Shown: piece by piece, positions 1-7,727 of the stretch | Numbering within the stretch: the first letter of the stretch is position 1 | Layout: the number at the start of each line of letters is the position of its first letter | Origin: Pseudobacteroides sp. | GTDB lineage: Bacteria; Bacillota; Clostridia; Acetivibrionales; DSM-2933 | Assembly: GCF_036567765.1 (NCBI RefSeq) | Contig: NZ_DATCTU010000103.1 | Span: forward strand, 1-42,069 | Direction of reading: 5' to 3' | Length of the DNA stretch: 42,069 nucleotides | Program-made: the position numbers and the translations under genes | The notes under the pieces: generated by a model | What the model saw: only the letters and a program-made list of their open reading frames with translations | The model's database searches: none | Told to the model about the DNA's origin: nothing

Positions 1-20
1 AGGATCAAACTCTCAAATTA
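1..20 (-). rRNA. 16S ribosomal RNA, 5' end only (partial)
   Basis: The reverse complement of bases 1-13 is AGAGTTTGATCCT, the near-universal start of bacterial 16S rRNA. In E. coli numbering this begins at position 8, which puts the mature 5' end near base 20. The rest of the gene lies beyond the left edge. A strong promoter 150 bp upstream supports a genuine rrn operon start. Confidence 0.9.
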
Positions 21-387
21 ATATTTGAAAATTTAATTAGCTCTTAAATTACTTACTAGCTTTTTATAAAGTTCGCAAGTTACTCAATTAAAATTAACGA
101 GTTTCTTTCGTCTTTTTACACTGTTTACTTTTCAAAGTCCATTGCTGCGTTCGAAGCAGCTTATACATACTATCACAATCTTGTTTTGCTGTCAACACTT
201 TTTTATATTTCTTTTTTGCTGCTTTATTTTCAGCAGTTTTTTGGCGACAGCTTATTAAATATACCATCTTCTACGACTTATCTCAACACCATAAAAGATT
301 ATTATATGCACTTTAACTTAATTTATTCTTTTTATTCTTATTAATCCTTCAATATAATCCTTCTAAGTTAAAATTACTTTGGATTCA
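21..387 (-). other. rrn leader and upstream spacer without a gene
   Basis: No coding region is seen in this stretch. The leader contains a small hairpin near 142-162 (GCTGC / GCAGC around TTCGAAC on the minus strand), plausibly part of the pre-16S leader. A TATAAT-like box at 301-306 (minus) could be a second, weaker rrn promoter but has no good -35 partner. No T-tailed hairpin in the minus direction separates the last protein gene from the rrn promoter. Confidence 0.6.
167..195 (-). promoter_or_regulatory. rrn operon promoter, sigma-A type
   Basis: On the minus strand TTGACA (195-190) is followed after exactly 17 bp by TAGTAT (172-167). The DNA just upstream is rich in A-tracts, as expected of an UP element at an rRNA promoter. 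Transcription would start near 160 and run about 140 nt before mature 16S. Confidence 0.85.
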
Positions 388-972
388 TTATTTATTTTTA
401 AGTATGCCTTTAAGTTTTGTGATATCCTCCATATATACGTCCTGCAGACTGGCATTATAGATTATACTGGCAGGGTGATATAAAGGATAAATGGAGTATT
501 CCTTATCAAGTATCTGAATCTTTTTAAGTTCACCATGGACACTTCCAATGTTTATGCCTTTGTCTCCAGTGACCATCTTTAGCGGTACGTTTCCTAATGT
601 CACTATAATCTCTGGTGATATGATTTCAATTTCCTTTAAAATGTACCTTTGATTTTTTTCTATTTCCTCCTTTGTAGGAGGTCTGTTAACTATACGTCCT
701 GATTTGGGGTTTACCTTGGAAAGCCTGTACTTTATAGAGTTTGCAACGAAAATGCTTTCTCTCTCCAAACCAATTACATCAAGAAACTTGTTCAAATTTT
801 TACCGGCTGCACCTACAAAAGGCTTGGACAGCTTTACTTCATCCTTTCCCGGTGCTTCCCCTATCAGTATTATACGGGAGTCTATATTACCGCAATCCAA
901 TACAATTTCTTCCCCCTGGAACTCTTTTTTGTATTCTTCAAATAAAGTATTTATCCTATCTTGTTTTGACAT
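388..972 (-). CDS. Uracil-DNA glycosylase-like protein lacking the Fe-S cysteines
   Basis: A 194-aa member of the uracil-DNA glycosylase superfamily (COG1573-like), which removes uracil from DNA as the first step of base-excision repair. Motif 1 is GEAPGKDE (residues 38-45) followed by KPFVGAAGKN, and motif 2 is YHPAS (165-169). The upstream paralogue carries four cysteines for a 4Fe-4S cluster; this protein has one cysteine in total (C27), with Tyr82 and Asn107 at the places of the second pair. Activity on uracil is therefore uncertain. It overlaps the upstream glycosylase gene by 22 bp and ends the operon. It could have another base preference. Confidence 0.85.
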   Translation of the reverse strand: MSKQDRINTLFEEYKKEFQGEEIVLDCGNIDSRIILIGEAPGKDEVKLSKPFVGAAGKNLNKFLDVIGLERESIFVANSIKYRLSKVNPKSGRIVNRPPTKEEIEKNQRYILKEIEIISPEIIVTLGNVPLKMVTGDKGINIGSVHGELKKIQILDKEYSIYPLYHPASIIYNASLQDVYMEDITKLKGILKNK

Positions 973-1520
973 ATCTCATCCAACCTTTGTTTTACTTTTT
1001 TCATATCCTGCCACATCAGAATTTTCTTTGATTCATCACGCAAGAGTGCTGCCGGATGAAACGTTGGCATTATCCAATAGCCCTTTCTTTCGATCCAAGT
1101 TCCTCTTATCTGCGTAATTCTGGCCTCTTTGTCTATAATATACTTCATAGCTGTTGCACCGAGGCATACTATTATCTTCGGCCTAATCAGATAAACCTGA
1201 TTTCTTAAATAAGGAAGACATTTTTCCGCTTCCTCATCAAGAGGAACCCTGTTTGCCGGGGGTCTGCATTTAACCACATTTGCGATATAGTATTGATCTT
1301 TGCCTATTTGTAATGCATCCAATAAAACATCAAGCAGCTTTCCCGCAGGTCCTACAAAAGGCAGACCCTGGTTGTCCTCCTGTTCTCCTGGGCCTTCCCC
1401 GACAAATAAAAGCGGGGCATTAATATTTCCTCTTCCGACCACTATGTTTTTTCTTGTCTTCCCCAGTCCGCACTTAAGACAGCCAGAGCATTCTCCAATT
1501 AATTTTTCCCAATCCAGCAT
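951..1520 (-). CDS. Uracil-DNA glycosylase, family 4 (Fe-S type)
   Basis: A 189-aa type-4 uracil-DNA glycosylase, usual length for the family. Motif 1 is GEGPGEQED (41-49) followed by PFVGPAGKLLD, and motif 2 is FHPAALLRDE (154-163). Cysteines C14, C17, C85 and C101 have the spacing of the 4Fe-4S ligands known in thermophilic family-4 enzymes. It excises uracil arising from cytosine deamination. The gene starts 6 bp after queE and its end overlaps the second glycosylase gene, so the pair is translationally linked. Confidence 0.93.
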   Translation of the reverse strand: MLDWEKLIGECSGCLKCGLGKTRKNIVVGRGNINAPLLFVGEGPGEQEDNQGLPFVGPAGKLLDVLLDALQIGKDQYYIANVVKCRPPANRVPLDEEAEKCLPYLRNQVYLIRPKIIVCLGATAMKYIIDKEARITQIRGTWIERKGYWIMPTFHPAALLRDESKKILMWQDMKKVKQRLDEICQNKIG

Positions 1521-1526
1521 CTTTTA

Positions 1527-2156
1527 TTAAACCCCTCTTTTATCCACTCCCCAAATAACCTTATGGAGTTGGATCTGAAACCTTACATCCAGCCTGTCAT
1601 TCAGAATCCAACCAATCAACTCACTGTAATCTATTTTGCCAAATACAGGTGATATTGTTATTGTTCCCTTCCTATGATTCTCTCTTATTATAGATTTTGA
1701 CCACTCATAGTCCTCCCTGGATTCTACTACAAACTTTATCTCGTCCTTCATGGACAGGTATTCGAAGTTTGAAAGCCTCATTTCCTCCGAAACCCCGCTG
1801 GAGAGACTTTTCATGTCCATGACATATGAGTGCTTCGGACCTAATTCCAGCAAACTTATATCCATAGAGCCGTTTGTTTCTATTGTAACACCATAATCCT
1901 TCAAAAGCACCAAAAGCTTTTCCAAATCCCTTTGTAAAAGAGGTTCTCCTCCGGTAATACAAACCCTCTTATAGAAATATTTTTGTATCTCTAGAAATAT
2001 CTCTTCAGGCTCCATTTCAACACCATCTTCATAAGCATATTCGGTATCACAATAAGAACACCTGAGATTGCAGCCGCTAAAACGAACAAAAACAGTGGGA
2101 AGGCCAGTATAAACGCTTTCCCCCTGTATGCTAAGAAAAATTTCATTTACCTTCAT
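1527..2156 (-). CDS. queE: 7-carboxy-7-deazaguanine synthase QueE
   Basis: A 209-aa radical-SAM enzyme that contracts 6-carboxytetrahydropterin to 7-carboxy-7-deazaguanine, the third step of queuosine precursor synthesis. The start resembles QueE (FLSIQGES, then FVRFSGCNLRCSYCD), with the cluster motif CxxxCxxC at C29, C33 and C36; TGGEPLL follows near residue 90. Together with the queD and queC genes just upstream, it completes the route from dihydroneopterin triphosphate to preQ0 apart from GTP cyclohydrolase. Confidence 0.95.
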   Translation of the reverse strand: MKVNEIFLSIQGESVYTGLPTVFVRFSGCNLRCSYCDTEYAYEDGVEMEPEEIFLEIQKYFYKRVCITGGEPLLQRDLEKLLVLLKDYGVTIETNGSMDISLLELGPKHSYVMDMKSLSSGVSEEMRLSNFEYLSMKDEIKFVVESREDYEWSKSIIRENHRKGTITISPVFGKIDYSELIGWILNDRLDVRFQIQLHKVIWGVDKRGV

Positions 2157-2176
2157 ATTTATTTATCATCCTATCT

Positions 2177-2560
2177 TTAAACCATATCTTTTCTGTCAAT
2201 TGTAATAAAACTAGTAGGAGTTTCCCACAAAACTACCTTCTCAAGAAAGTATTCCTTCCTCTTTAATGATACCTCCATCTTATCCCATATCCAAAGTCCC
2301 AAGAGCTCACATGTAGGATTAAAGTCAAAAATATCATTAAGGTACTTATGATCAACTACTGAAATAACCTCATCCTCAACAATCCTGTTAAGATCATGAA
2401 AATCTATAACAAACCCGTTTTTATCTATAGGTCCCTTTAAAGTTACTTCAAGCTTGTATGTGTGTCCATGGGTATACTTGCATTTCCCCTCATAATCATT
2501 CAAGTGGTGTGCACTATCAAAAGTAAAAACCTTTGTAATGCTCATTAATCTCTTATTCAT
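2177..2560 (-). CDS. queD: 6-carboxy-5,6,7,8-tetrahydropterin synthase QueD
   Basis: A 127-aa protein of the PTPS/QueD family that makes 6-carboxytetrahydropterin for queuosine. Visible residues are the likely zinc histidines H18, H31 and H33 (FDSAHHL and THGHTY) and the catalytic cysteine C27 (GKCKYTHGH), at nearly the same positions as in E. coli QueD. The ATG overlaps the TGA of queC (ATGA), and AAAGGA stands 6 nt upstream, so the two are translationally coupled. Confidence 0.95.
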   Translation of the reverse strand: MNKRLMSITKVFTFDSAHHLNDYEGKCKYTHGHTYKLEVTLKGPIDKNGFVIDFHDLNRIVEDEVISVVDHKYLNDIFDFNPTCELLGLWIWDKMEVSLKRKEYFLEKVVLWETPTSFITIDRKDMV

Positions 2561-3294
2561 ATTTGTTCCTTTCCAATAGCTGCACCTTTTTTCTCAGCCT
2601 CACTGCTTCCTGCAATATCAACACCTATATCAGGCTTTAAATATTCAATAGGATCCTCAATTCCTGCTTCCTCAAAGCCTTTCAAGCGAAGGACACAGCT
2701 ATCACAAACTCCGCATGCCTTTTCATCACCCTTATAGCAGCTCCACGTTAAATGCAGCGGTGCACCGTTATCGCATGCCAGCTTAATTATTTCCGACTTG
2801 GATAAGTCCATAAGCGGTGTAACTATTTTTACACCTCTGCCTTCAACCCCGCTTTTTGTGCCTACAGAAATCATGCTTTGGAATGCAGTTATAAACTCAG
2901 GCCTGCAATCAGGGTATCCACTGTAATCTATAGCATTTACTCCAATGTAAATCGCCTCTGCATTTACAACCTCTGCATAGCCTACTGCATAACTTAGAAA
3001 AATAATATTTCTCGCAGGTACATATGTTATTGGTATAAACTTATCCCCTTTGTACTCCGGCACTTTTATGCTCATATCTGTCAGGGCACTTCCACCCACA
3101 TTATCCAGCTTAAAAACATTGTAGCTTTTGAGTTTATAATATTTAGCTATGAGGCCTGCACAGTGAAGCTCCCTGCGGTGTCTTTGCCCATAATCAAACG
3201 ATATTGGAAAAACTTCATAGCCGTCCTTTATAGCAGCTGATAAACATGTTGTACTATCAAGACCGCCAGAAAGCAATACAATTGCTCTTTTCAT
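2557..3294 (-). CDS. queC: 7-cyano-7-deazaguanine synthase QueC
   Basis: ATP-dependent synthase that converts 7-carboxy-7-deazaguanine to preQ0 (7-cyano-7-deazaguanine). The PP-loop SGGLDSTT lies close to the N-terminus and a zinc-binding cysteine set CYKGDEKACGVCDSC near residue 190. An ATG seven codons further upstream is in frame, but GGAGG sits correctly before the ATG at 3294 (MKRAIVLLSGG), which I choose. The product is 245 aa. Confidence 0.95.
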   Translation of the reverse strand: MKRAIVLLSGGLDSTTCLSAAIKDGYEVFPISFDYGQRHRRELHCAGLIAKYYKLKSYNVFKLDNVGGSALTDMSIKVPEYKGDKFIPITYVPARNIIFLSYAVGYAEVVNAEAIYIGVNAIDYSGYPDCRPEFITAFQSMISVGTKSGVEGRGVKIVTPLMDLSKSEIIKLACDNGAPLHLTWSCYKGDEKACGVCDSCVLRLKGFEEAGIEDPIEYLKPDIGVDIAGSSEAEKKGAAIGKEQI

Positions 3295-3315
3295 AATCTT
3301 CCTCCGTATCTTCAT

Positions 3316-4080
3316 CTATTTGTCCAGTGCATATACACAACATCCTATGGCTCCGTTCAACTGTGGATATTGGGGCACTATAACCTCTTTAAAGTCTGTT
3401 TCGGCTTTAATAAACTCCAGTAGGGCATTATTTGCTGCTACCCCACCTGTTACCACTACACTTTCTGCAGGAAATCTTTCTATTAGAGGCTTTATCCTTT
3501 TAAATAAGGAATAATTTATTGAGGCTGCAAGAACTTCAGCAGTATATCCTTCTGAAATTTTACCAATAAGCTCCGATTCAGCAAAAACGGCACACGTTGA
3601 GCTTAACTCTGCAGGGTTTTGTGAATAGCCAGCTATTTCACCAACACTTAATCCTATAACCTTTGCCATATTTTCCAGGTACCTTCCACAGGATGCAGCA
3701 CACTTATCATTTAAAATCATATCCATAATCCTTTTATTCTTAATATGAACTACCTTGCTGTCCTGCCCCCCCACATCCAATAGTGTAAATTCCTTAAGTC
3801 CGGTTTGCCCTATGGCACCGAAGGTATGAGCCTTAATCTCGGTAATTGTCTCTGATCCATTTATATTGATATTATTTCGCCCATAACCGGTACTCACAAT
3901 CCGATCCGCTTTGCCGATATCAAGCTTCTCAAAATCGACAAATATTTTTCCTTCCATGTAAGTGCAATAGTTTCTGTAAAAATCGAAAGTATCAAAGATC
4001 AGACTTTTTTGAAAAACCCCTTCATAAAACGATACAAGCTTTACAGCTCTGCTGCCTATATCAAAACCCAAAACCATCAT
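3316..4080 (-). CDS. 2-hydroxyacyl-CoA dehydratase activator (BadF/BcrA-type ATPase)
   Basis: A 254-aa ASKHA-fold ATPase of the HgdC family. These homodimers hold one 4Fe-4S cluster between subunits and use ATP to push a low-potential electron into a partner enzyme. Seen here: GFDIGSRAVK at the N-terminus (phosphate 1), LDVGGQDSKV (101-110), and C127 (NDKCAASCGR) and C163 (STCAVFAESE) at the places of the two bridging cysteines of HgdC. It lies 13 bp downstream of the probable partner gene and 21 bp upstream of queC. The substrate of the pair cannot be told from sequence. Confidence 0.9.
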   Translation of the reverse strand: MMVLGFDIGSRAVKLVSFYEGVFQKSLIFDTFDFYRNYCTYMEGKIFVDFEKLDIGKADRIVSTGYGRNNININGSETITEIKAHTFGAIGQTGLKEFTLLDVGGQDSKVVHIKNKRIMDMILNDKCAASCGRYLENMAKVIGLSVGEIAGYSQNPAELSSTCAVFAESELIGKISEGYTAEVLAASINYSLFKRIKPLIERFPAESVVVTGGVAANNALLEFIKAETDFKEVIVPQYPQLNGAIGCCVYALDK

Positions 4081-4093
4081 CTTTTACTACCCC

Positions 4094-5077
4094 TTACTTT
4101 AGCATTTCAATAAAGGCCTCTATTCTAAGCCTTGTTCTGGCATCAACGTTACCGGGCTTATCACCCTCTAATGTCAATGTCGGTACGCCTAGTTCCTTTC
4201 TAATTACAATATCCTCTATTCCCCTAAAACAAAAGGATTGGGTATAATGTATAACTGCATCTATATTTCTAATCTCTATTTGTTTCTTAATATCGTTAAG
4301 CCTTCCGTTAAGGCTGTAGGGATAAGTAAAGTTGGAGTAAACCTCGACCAAATCCCTTATTCCAATGCTGTCCGCCATTGTAAACTGCCTTTGAACCTCA
4401 TTGTAAACAATCCTGGCCCCCTTCTCTTCCACAAAATCATACAGGTCTGTGTAAATAGGAGGAACACCAATATATCCTAGTCTTAACTTGCTCTTATTTT
4501 CATCTCTGGCCTCTATCTTATCGATCAAATCTGTAATATCCTTAGAAAAAACTGTATAATCCCCGTTAAAATCACTGCTTGACACCTGCCAAAGATGATT
4601 TTCAAATCCTGTAGCCTTATTGTGCTTCCATGTAAGCTCATCCAAATAAGCAAGCTTTTCTCTTATTTTATCAAGCTCAACTTTGACCTTGCTGCATTCA
4701 TCCAAATTAACATTAAAATACTCGCAAAGTCGTTTAATTTCCAGTTTAAGTTTTTCAGCTGTATCAGTGCCAGGATATGAAAACGGAATACTCTTAATCC
4801 CCTTTAACTCCAATACTTCCAGCAGTGCCTTTGTATTAGAGCAGTCACCCTCTACCACTCCAATTATTGTATCGATGTCTTCACAGTTGATAACCCCTGA
4901 ATAAATACCCTTTATCCATGCACATGTGTTCCTTGGAAATCCTGCATTTTCTGCTTGCTCAATATTCCTTTCGGGACTTTTCGCAGTAATAAAAACATTA
5001 TTTAAGTCAACAGGAATCATTCCTGCTGCAAAAACTATCTCAACAGGAATGCTTGTAGTAAAACCAATCTTTTTCAA
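4094..5077 (-). CDS. 2-hydroxyacyl-CoA dehydratase-like Fe-S protein (HgdB/FldB family)
   Basis: A 327-aa protein of the 2-hydroxyglutaryl-CoA dehydratase D-component family, which accepts single electrons from an HgdC-type activator. Likely cluster cysteines are C52 (RNTCAWIKG), C79 (EGDCSNTK) and C283 (QSFCFRGI), the three positions typical of this fold; C65, C118 and C128 are extra. True dehydratases have two different large subunits; only one is coded here, as in the activator/double-cubane-protein pairs of anaerobes. It may be a stand-alone reductase. Its place between a PilZ gene and queuosine genes gives no firm substrate. Confidence 0.85.
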   Translation of the reverse strand: MKKIGFTTSIPVEIVFAAGMIPVDLNNVFITAKSPERNIEQAENAGFPRNTCAWIKGIYSGVINCEDIDTIIGVVEGDCSNTKALLEVLELKGIKSIPFSYPGTDTAEKLKLEIKRLCEYFNVNLDECSKVKVELDKIREKLAYLDELTWKHNKATGFENHLWQVSSSDFNGDYTVFSKDITDLIDKIEARDENKSKLRLGYIGVPPIYTDLYDFVEEKGARIVYNEVQRQFTMADSIGIRDLVEVYSNFTYPYSLNGRLNDIKKQIEIRNIDAVIHYTQSFCFRGIEDIVIRKELGVPTLTLEGDKPGNVDARTRLRIEAFIEMLK

Positions 5078-5094
5078 AATTCAGCACCTCAAGC

Positions 5095-5748
5095 CTACAT
5101 TTTTGTTTTTTTAGTATACTTGGAAATCAGGCGTTTTTCCTTTCTTTCCAGCCTTTTTATGTAACCTTCGAACTTTTCTCTATTAATATTATCCATATCC
5201 AATATGTGAACCCCATACATGTTATTGGGCCAAATCACATCGCTCCATTTAATTTCACATTTGAAATTGATAATATTTTCACTGGAAAGATATACGTTCA
5301 TATCGACTTTTTCACCGATTTCCATATAACCCTTTGTAATTATACTCATACCCGTGTTACTAAGATTGGTAACAACAGAATACACTTCACTAAAATCTTC
5401 CATCACCTTTAAGCTGGAGCTCAAATAAGCATCATACCTGTACGAATACCTGATATTTTTTATCCTTTTAATACTGTTCACATTTAAAATAACTGACCTA
5501 GAAGCAAATTTAATTCCCTGAACAGTTGATTCAAGAGTATAAAGATATTCTTTATCTGAGTATTTAATTAACAGATTATCACCGATCATTAATACTTTAA
5601 CCATATAGTCTTCAACCTGCTCGACTTCAATACAGTTTCCATAAGCTTTACGGATAATTGTTGTCACCCAATCATAACTACCTGGATGTCTCGTCTTGAT
5701 AATTGACTTTTCGGGCAGAACGTTTTCAATCTCAATTACATCATCCAT
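5095..5748 (-). CDS. PilZ-domain c-di-GMP-binding protein, YcgR-like flagellar brake
   Basis: A 217-aa protein with an N-terminal YcgR-type domain (about 1-95) and a C-terminal PilZ domain. The c-di-GMP signature is intact: RYSYR (RxxxR, residues 100-104) and NLSNTG (N/DxSxxG, 128-133). Such proteins slow the flagellar motor when c-di-GMP is high. An in-frame ATG at 5766 lacks a ribosome site, whereas AGGAGTG lies 8 nt before the ATG at 5748, so that start is preferred. A sigma-D-like promoter just upstream fits a motility role. The next gene follows after 17 bp. Confidence 0.85.
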   Translation of the reverse strand: MDDVIEIENVLPEKSIIKTRHPGSYDWVTTIIRKAYGNCIEVEQVEDYMVKVLMIGDNLLIKYSDKEYLYTLESTVQGIKFASRSVILNVNSIKRIKNIRYSYRYDAYLSSSLKVMEDFSEVYSVVTNLSNTGMSIITKGYMEIGEKVDMNVYLSSENIINFKCEIKWSDVIWPNNMYGVHILDMDNINREKFEGYIKRLERKEKRLISKYTKKTKM

Positions 5749-5790
5749 GCTTATTTCACTCCTCATATTTCATATTATATTCTTTTTAAT

Positions 5791-5818
5791 GTATCGGCTA
5801 AAACATATATTTATCTTA
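5791..5818 (-). promoter_or_regulatory. Sigma-D (sigma-28, flagellar) promoter candidate
   Basis: On the minus strand TAAG (5818-5815), a 16-bp spacer, and GCCGATAC (5798-5791) match the Bacillus/Clostridium sigma-D consensus TAAA-N14-16-GCCGATAT with one mismatch in each box. A start near 5784 would leave a 36-nt leader before the PilZ ATG. Confidence 0.6.
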
Positions 5819-6031
5819 CATTCATATTATAAAATAGTCTCCTTATAATATAGTGATGATCAAAAAACAACTTACACTATAAATTTCATTCATGCCATAG
5901 CATATATATCATATCAACATAAGAAGTTTTAATCAATACCCGCATTCCATATAATATCGGTACCACATTAATTATTTCTTCTATTATACATAAGCAGTAG
6001 ATAAATGTGAAAAAATAAACTAAACCAATCT

Positions 6032-6059
6032 TTGCTACTAGCTGTTAATATGTTATAAT
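6032..6059 (+). promoter_or_regulatory. Sigma-A promoter of the RNA-modification operon
   Basis: TTGCTA (6032-6037), a 16-bp spacer and a perfect TATAAT (6054-6059) lie about 80 bp before the first start codon. The 391-bp divergent gap (5749-6139) contains this, the sigma-D-like promoter on the other strand, and nothing else that I can identify. Confidence 0.6.
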
Positions 6060-6139
6060 TATATGCTTGAAGGTTGATTATTATTGAATTTCATACTTTT
6101 AAAAATATTTACATATACAAGTACCGGAGGTTAAATAAA

Positions 6140-7006
6140 TTGATAATTGTAGCGGATGACTGGAAGGATTATGAGTTAATAGATGCCAAGGACGGCGAAA
6201 AGTTGGAAAGATGGGGCAAATATATATTAAGGAGGCCTGATCCTCAGGTTATCTGGCCTACCCAAAATAGTAGCAATCTTTGGTCAAACCCCCACGGCCA
6301 CTATTTTCGCAGCAAAAGCGGTGGTGGAAATTGGGAATTTAAAATAAAGCTGCCCGAAAGGTGGACAATCAGCTATGACAAGCTTTCCTTTTATATAGAG
6401 CCAACCAACTTTAAACATACGGGACTATTCCCCGAGCAAGCTGTAAACTGGAAATGGATTATTGATAAAATACAGAATGCATCAAGGAAGATAAGCGTAT
6501 TAAACCTTTTTGCCTATACAGGAGGTGCAACTGTGGCTGCTGCATATGCCGGTGCTGAAGTATGCCACGTTGATGCATCTAAGGGCATGGTTACATGGGC
6601 AAAAGAAAATATAAATCTTTCAGGCCTTTCAGACAGGAAGGTCAGATACATAACCGACGATGTAGTCAAGTTTGTCCAAAGGGAATATAGACGGGGCAAT
6701 AAATACGACGCAATAATCATGGATCCTCCATCTTATGGCAGGGGCCCTAAGGGTGAATTGTGGAAAATAGAAGAATCTCTGTATATGATTATTGAAGAGT
6801 GTGCAAAGATTTTGTCCGACAAACCGCTGTTCATGCTTGTAAACTCATATACAACAGGCTTCTCCCCCATAATCATTCAAAATATACTTAATGTGCTCCT
6901 TGGTAATAAAATAGGAGGCAAGGTTACATGCGGAGAAGTGGGACTGCCCATAACAGCTCCGGGGCTATTACTCCCCTGCGGAATTTACGGACGTTGGGAG
7001 GCCTAG
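6140..7006 (+). CDS. Class I SAM-dependent rRNA methyltransferase, COG1092 (RlmI-like)
   Basis: A 288-aa Rossmann-fold methyltransferase, probably acting on rRNA. The SAM site is NLFAYTGGATVAAAYAGAEV, and motif IV is the DPPSYGRGP tetrad region typical of the RlmI/RlmK group. The frame stays open 22 codons further upstream, but GGAGG at 6126-6130 lies 9 nt before the TTG at 6140, giving the start IIVADDWKDYEL. It heads three closely spaced plus-strand RNA-modification genes; the next starts 3 bp after its stop. The PUA domain of classical RlmI is absent, so the exact target base is unknown. Confidence 0.85.
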   Translation: MIIVADDWKDYELIDAKDGEKLERWGKYILRRPDPQVIWPTQNSSNLWSNPHGHYFRSKSGGGNWEFKIKLPERWTISYDKLSFYIEPTNFKHTGLFPEQAVNWKWIIDKIQNASRKISVLNLFAYTGGATVAAAYAGAEVCHVDASKGMVTWAKENINLSGLSDRKVRYITDDVVKFVQREYRRGNKYDAIIMDPPSYGRGPKGELWKIEESLYMIIEECAKILSDKPLFMLVNSYTTGFSPIIIQNILNVLLGNKIGGKVTCGEVGLPITAPGLLLPCGIYGRWEA

Positions 7007-7009
7007 CCA

Positions 7010-7702
7010 TTGAAAAATTCCATAAAAATTAACCTGATCTACGAAGATAATCATGTTCTGGTTATTGAAAAACCGGTTAATTTACCTACTCAGAAAGACC
7101 AATCGGAGGATTTGGATCTGCTGACCCTATTGAAGGATGATCTAAAACTTAGATATAACAAGCCAGGCAATGTTTTTTTAGGCCTGGTTCACAGACTGGA
7201 TCGCCCCGTTGGAGGTGTAATGGTTTTTGCCAAAACATCAAAGGCTGCATCAAGGCTTTCCGATCAAATACGAAAGCGGGAGTTTAGTAAGGTCTATTAC
7301 GCAGTGACAATAGGCACTCCAACAAAATTATCCGATACACTGAAACACTATCTGCTGAAAAACACCAGCACAAACCAGGTTAAATCGGTATCCCCCGGTA
7401 CACCCGAGTCAAAGGAAGCAATATTAAGCTATGATATACTTTCTTCTATGGAAGGCCTTTCACTTGCGAGGGTTAAACTTCATACCGGAAGGCCCCATCA
7501 GATAAGGGTACAATTTTCAACCATAGGTCATCCGCTGTACGGCGATGCAAAATACGGTAGTGCCGGCAATGTAAAGGCACAGATAGCACTATGGTCTCGG
7601 GAAATAGGTTTTAAGCACCCTACCCAAAATGAAAACATGACATTTACGTCCCAACCGCCGGACTTATACCCGTGGAACCTTTTTCCCGCATATAACATAT
7701 GA
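7010..7702 (+). CDS. RluA-family RNA pseudouridine synthase
   Basis: A 230-aa pseudouridine synthase that isomerises uridine in rRNA or tRNA. The catalytic motif HRLDRPVGGVMVFAKT near residue 64 contains the essential aspartate, and LHTGRPHQIRVQ near residue 156 is the second hallmark. No S4 domain is present, so it belongs with the shorter RluA/RluC-type proteins. It starts at TTG, with GGGAGG 8 nt before it inside the end of the preceding gene. The target uridine cannot be deduced. Confidence 0.9.
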   Translation: MKNSIKINLIYEDNHVLVIEKPVNLPTQKDQSEDLDLLTLLKDDLKLRYNKPGNVFLGLVHRLDRPVGGVMVFAKTSKAASRLSDQIRKREFSKVYYAVTIGTPTKLSDTLKHYLLKNTSTNQVKSVSPGTPESKEAILSYDILSSMEGLSLARVKLHTGRPHQIRVQFSTIGHPLYGDAKYGSAGNVKAQIALWSREIGFKHPTQNENMTFTSQPPDLYPWNLFPAYNI

Positions 7703-7727
7703 AACTTTATTGAACGGAGATACAAAA

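Noticed and set aside
219..243. Hairpin CTGCT/AGCAG followed by TTTTTT on the plus strand
   Set aside because: The stem is only 5 bp with an 8-nt loop, and no plus-strand gene lies upstream that it could terminate.
388..5766. Deazaguanine DNA-modification (Dpd-type) island suggested by queC/D/E next to DNA glycosylases
   Set aside because: No dpdA-like transglycosylase, helicase or restriction genes are present; ordinary queuosine synthesis explains the genes.
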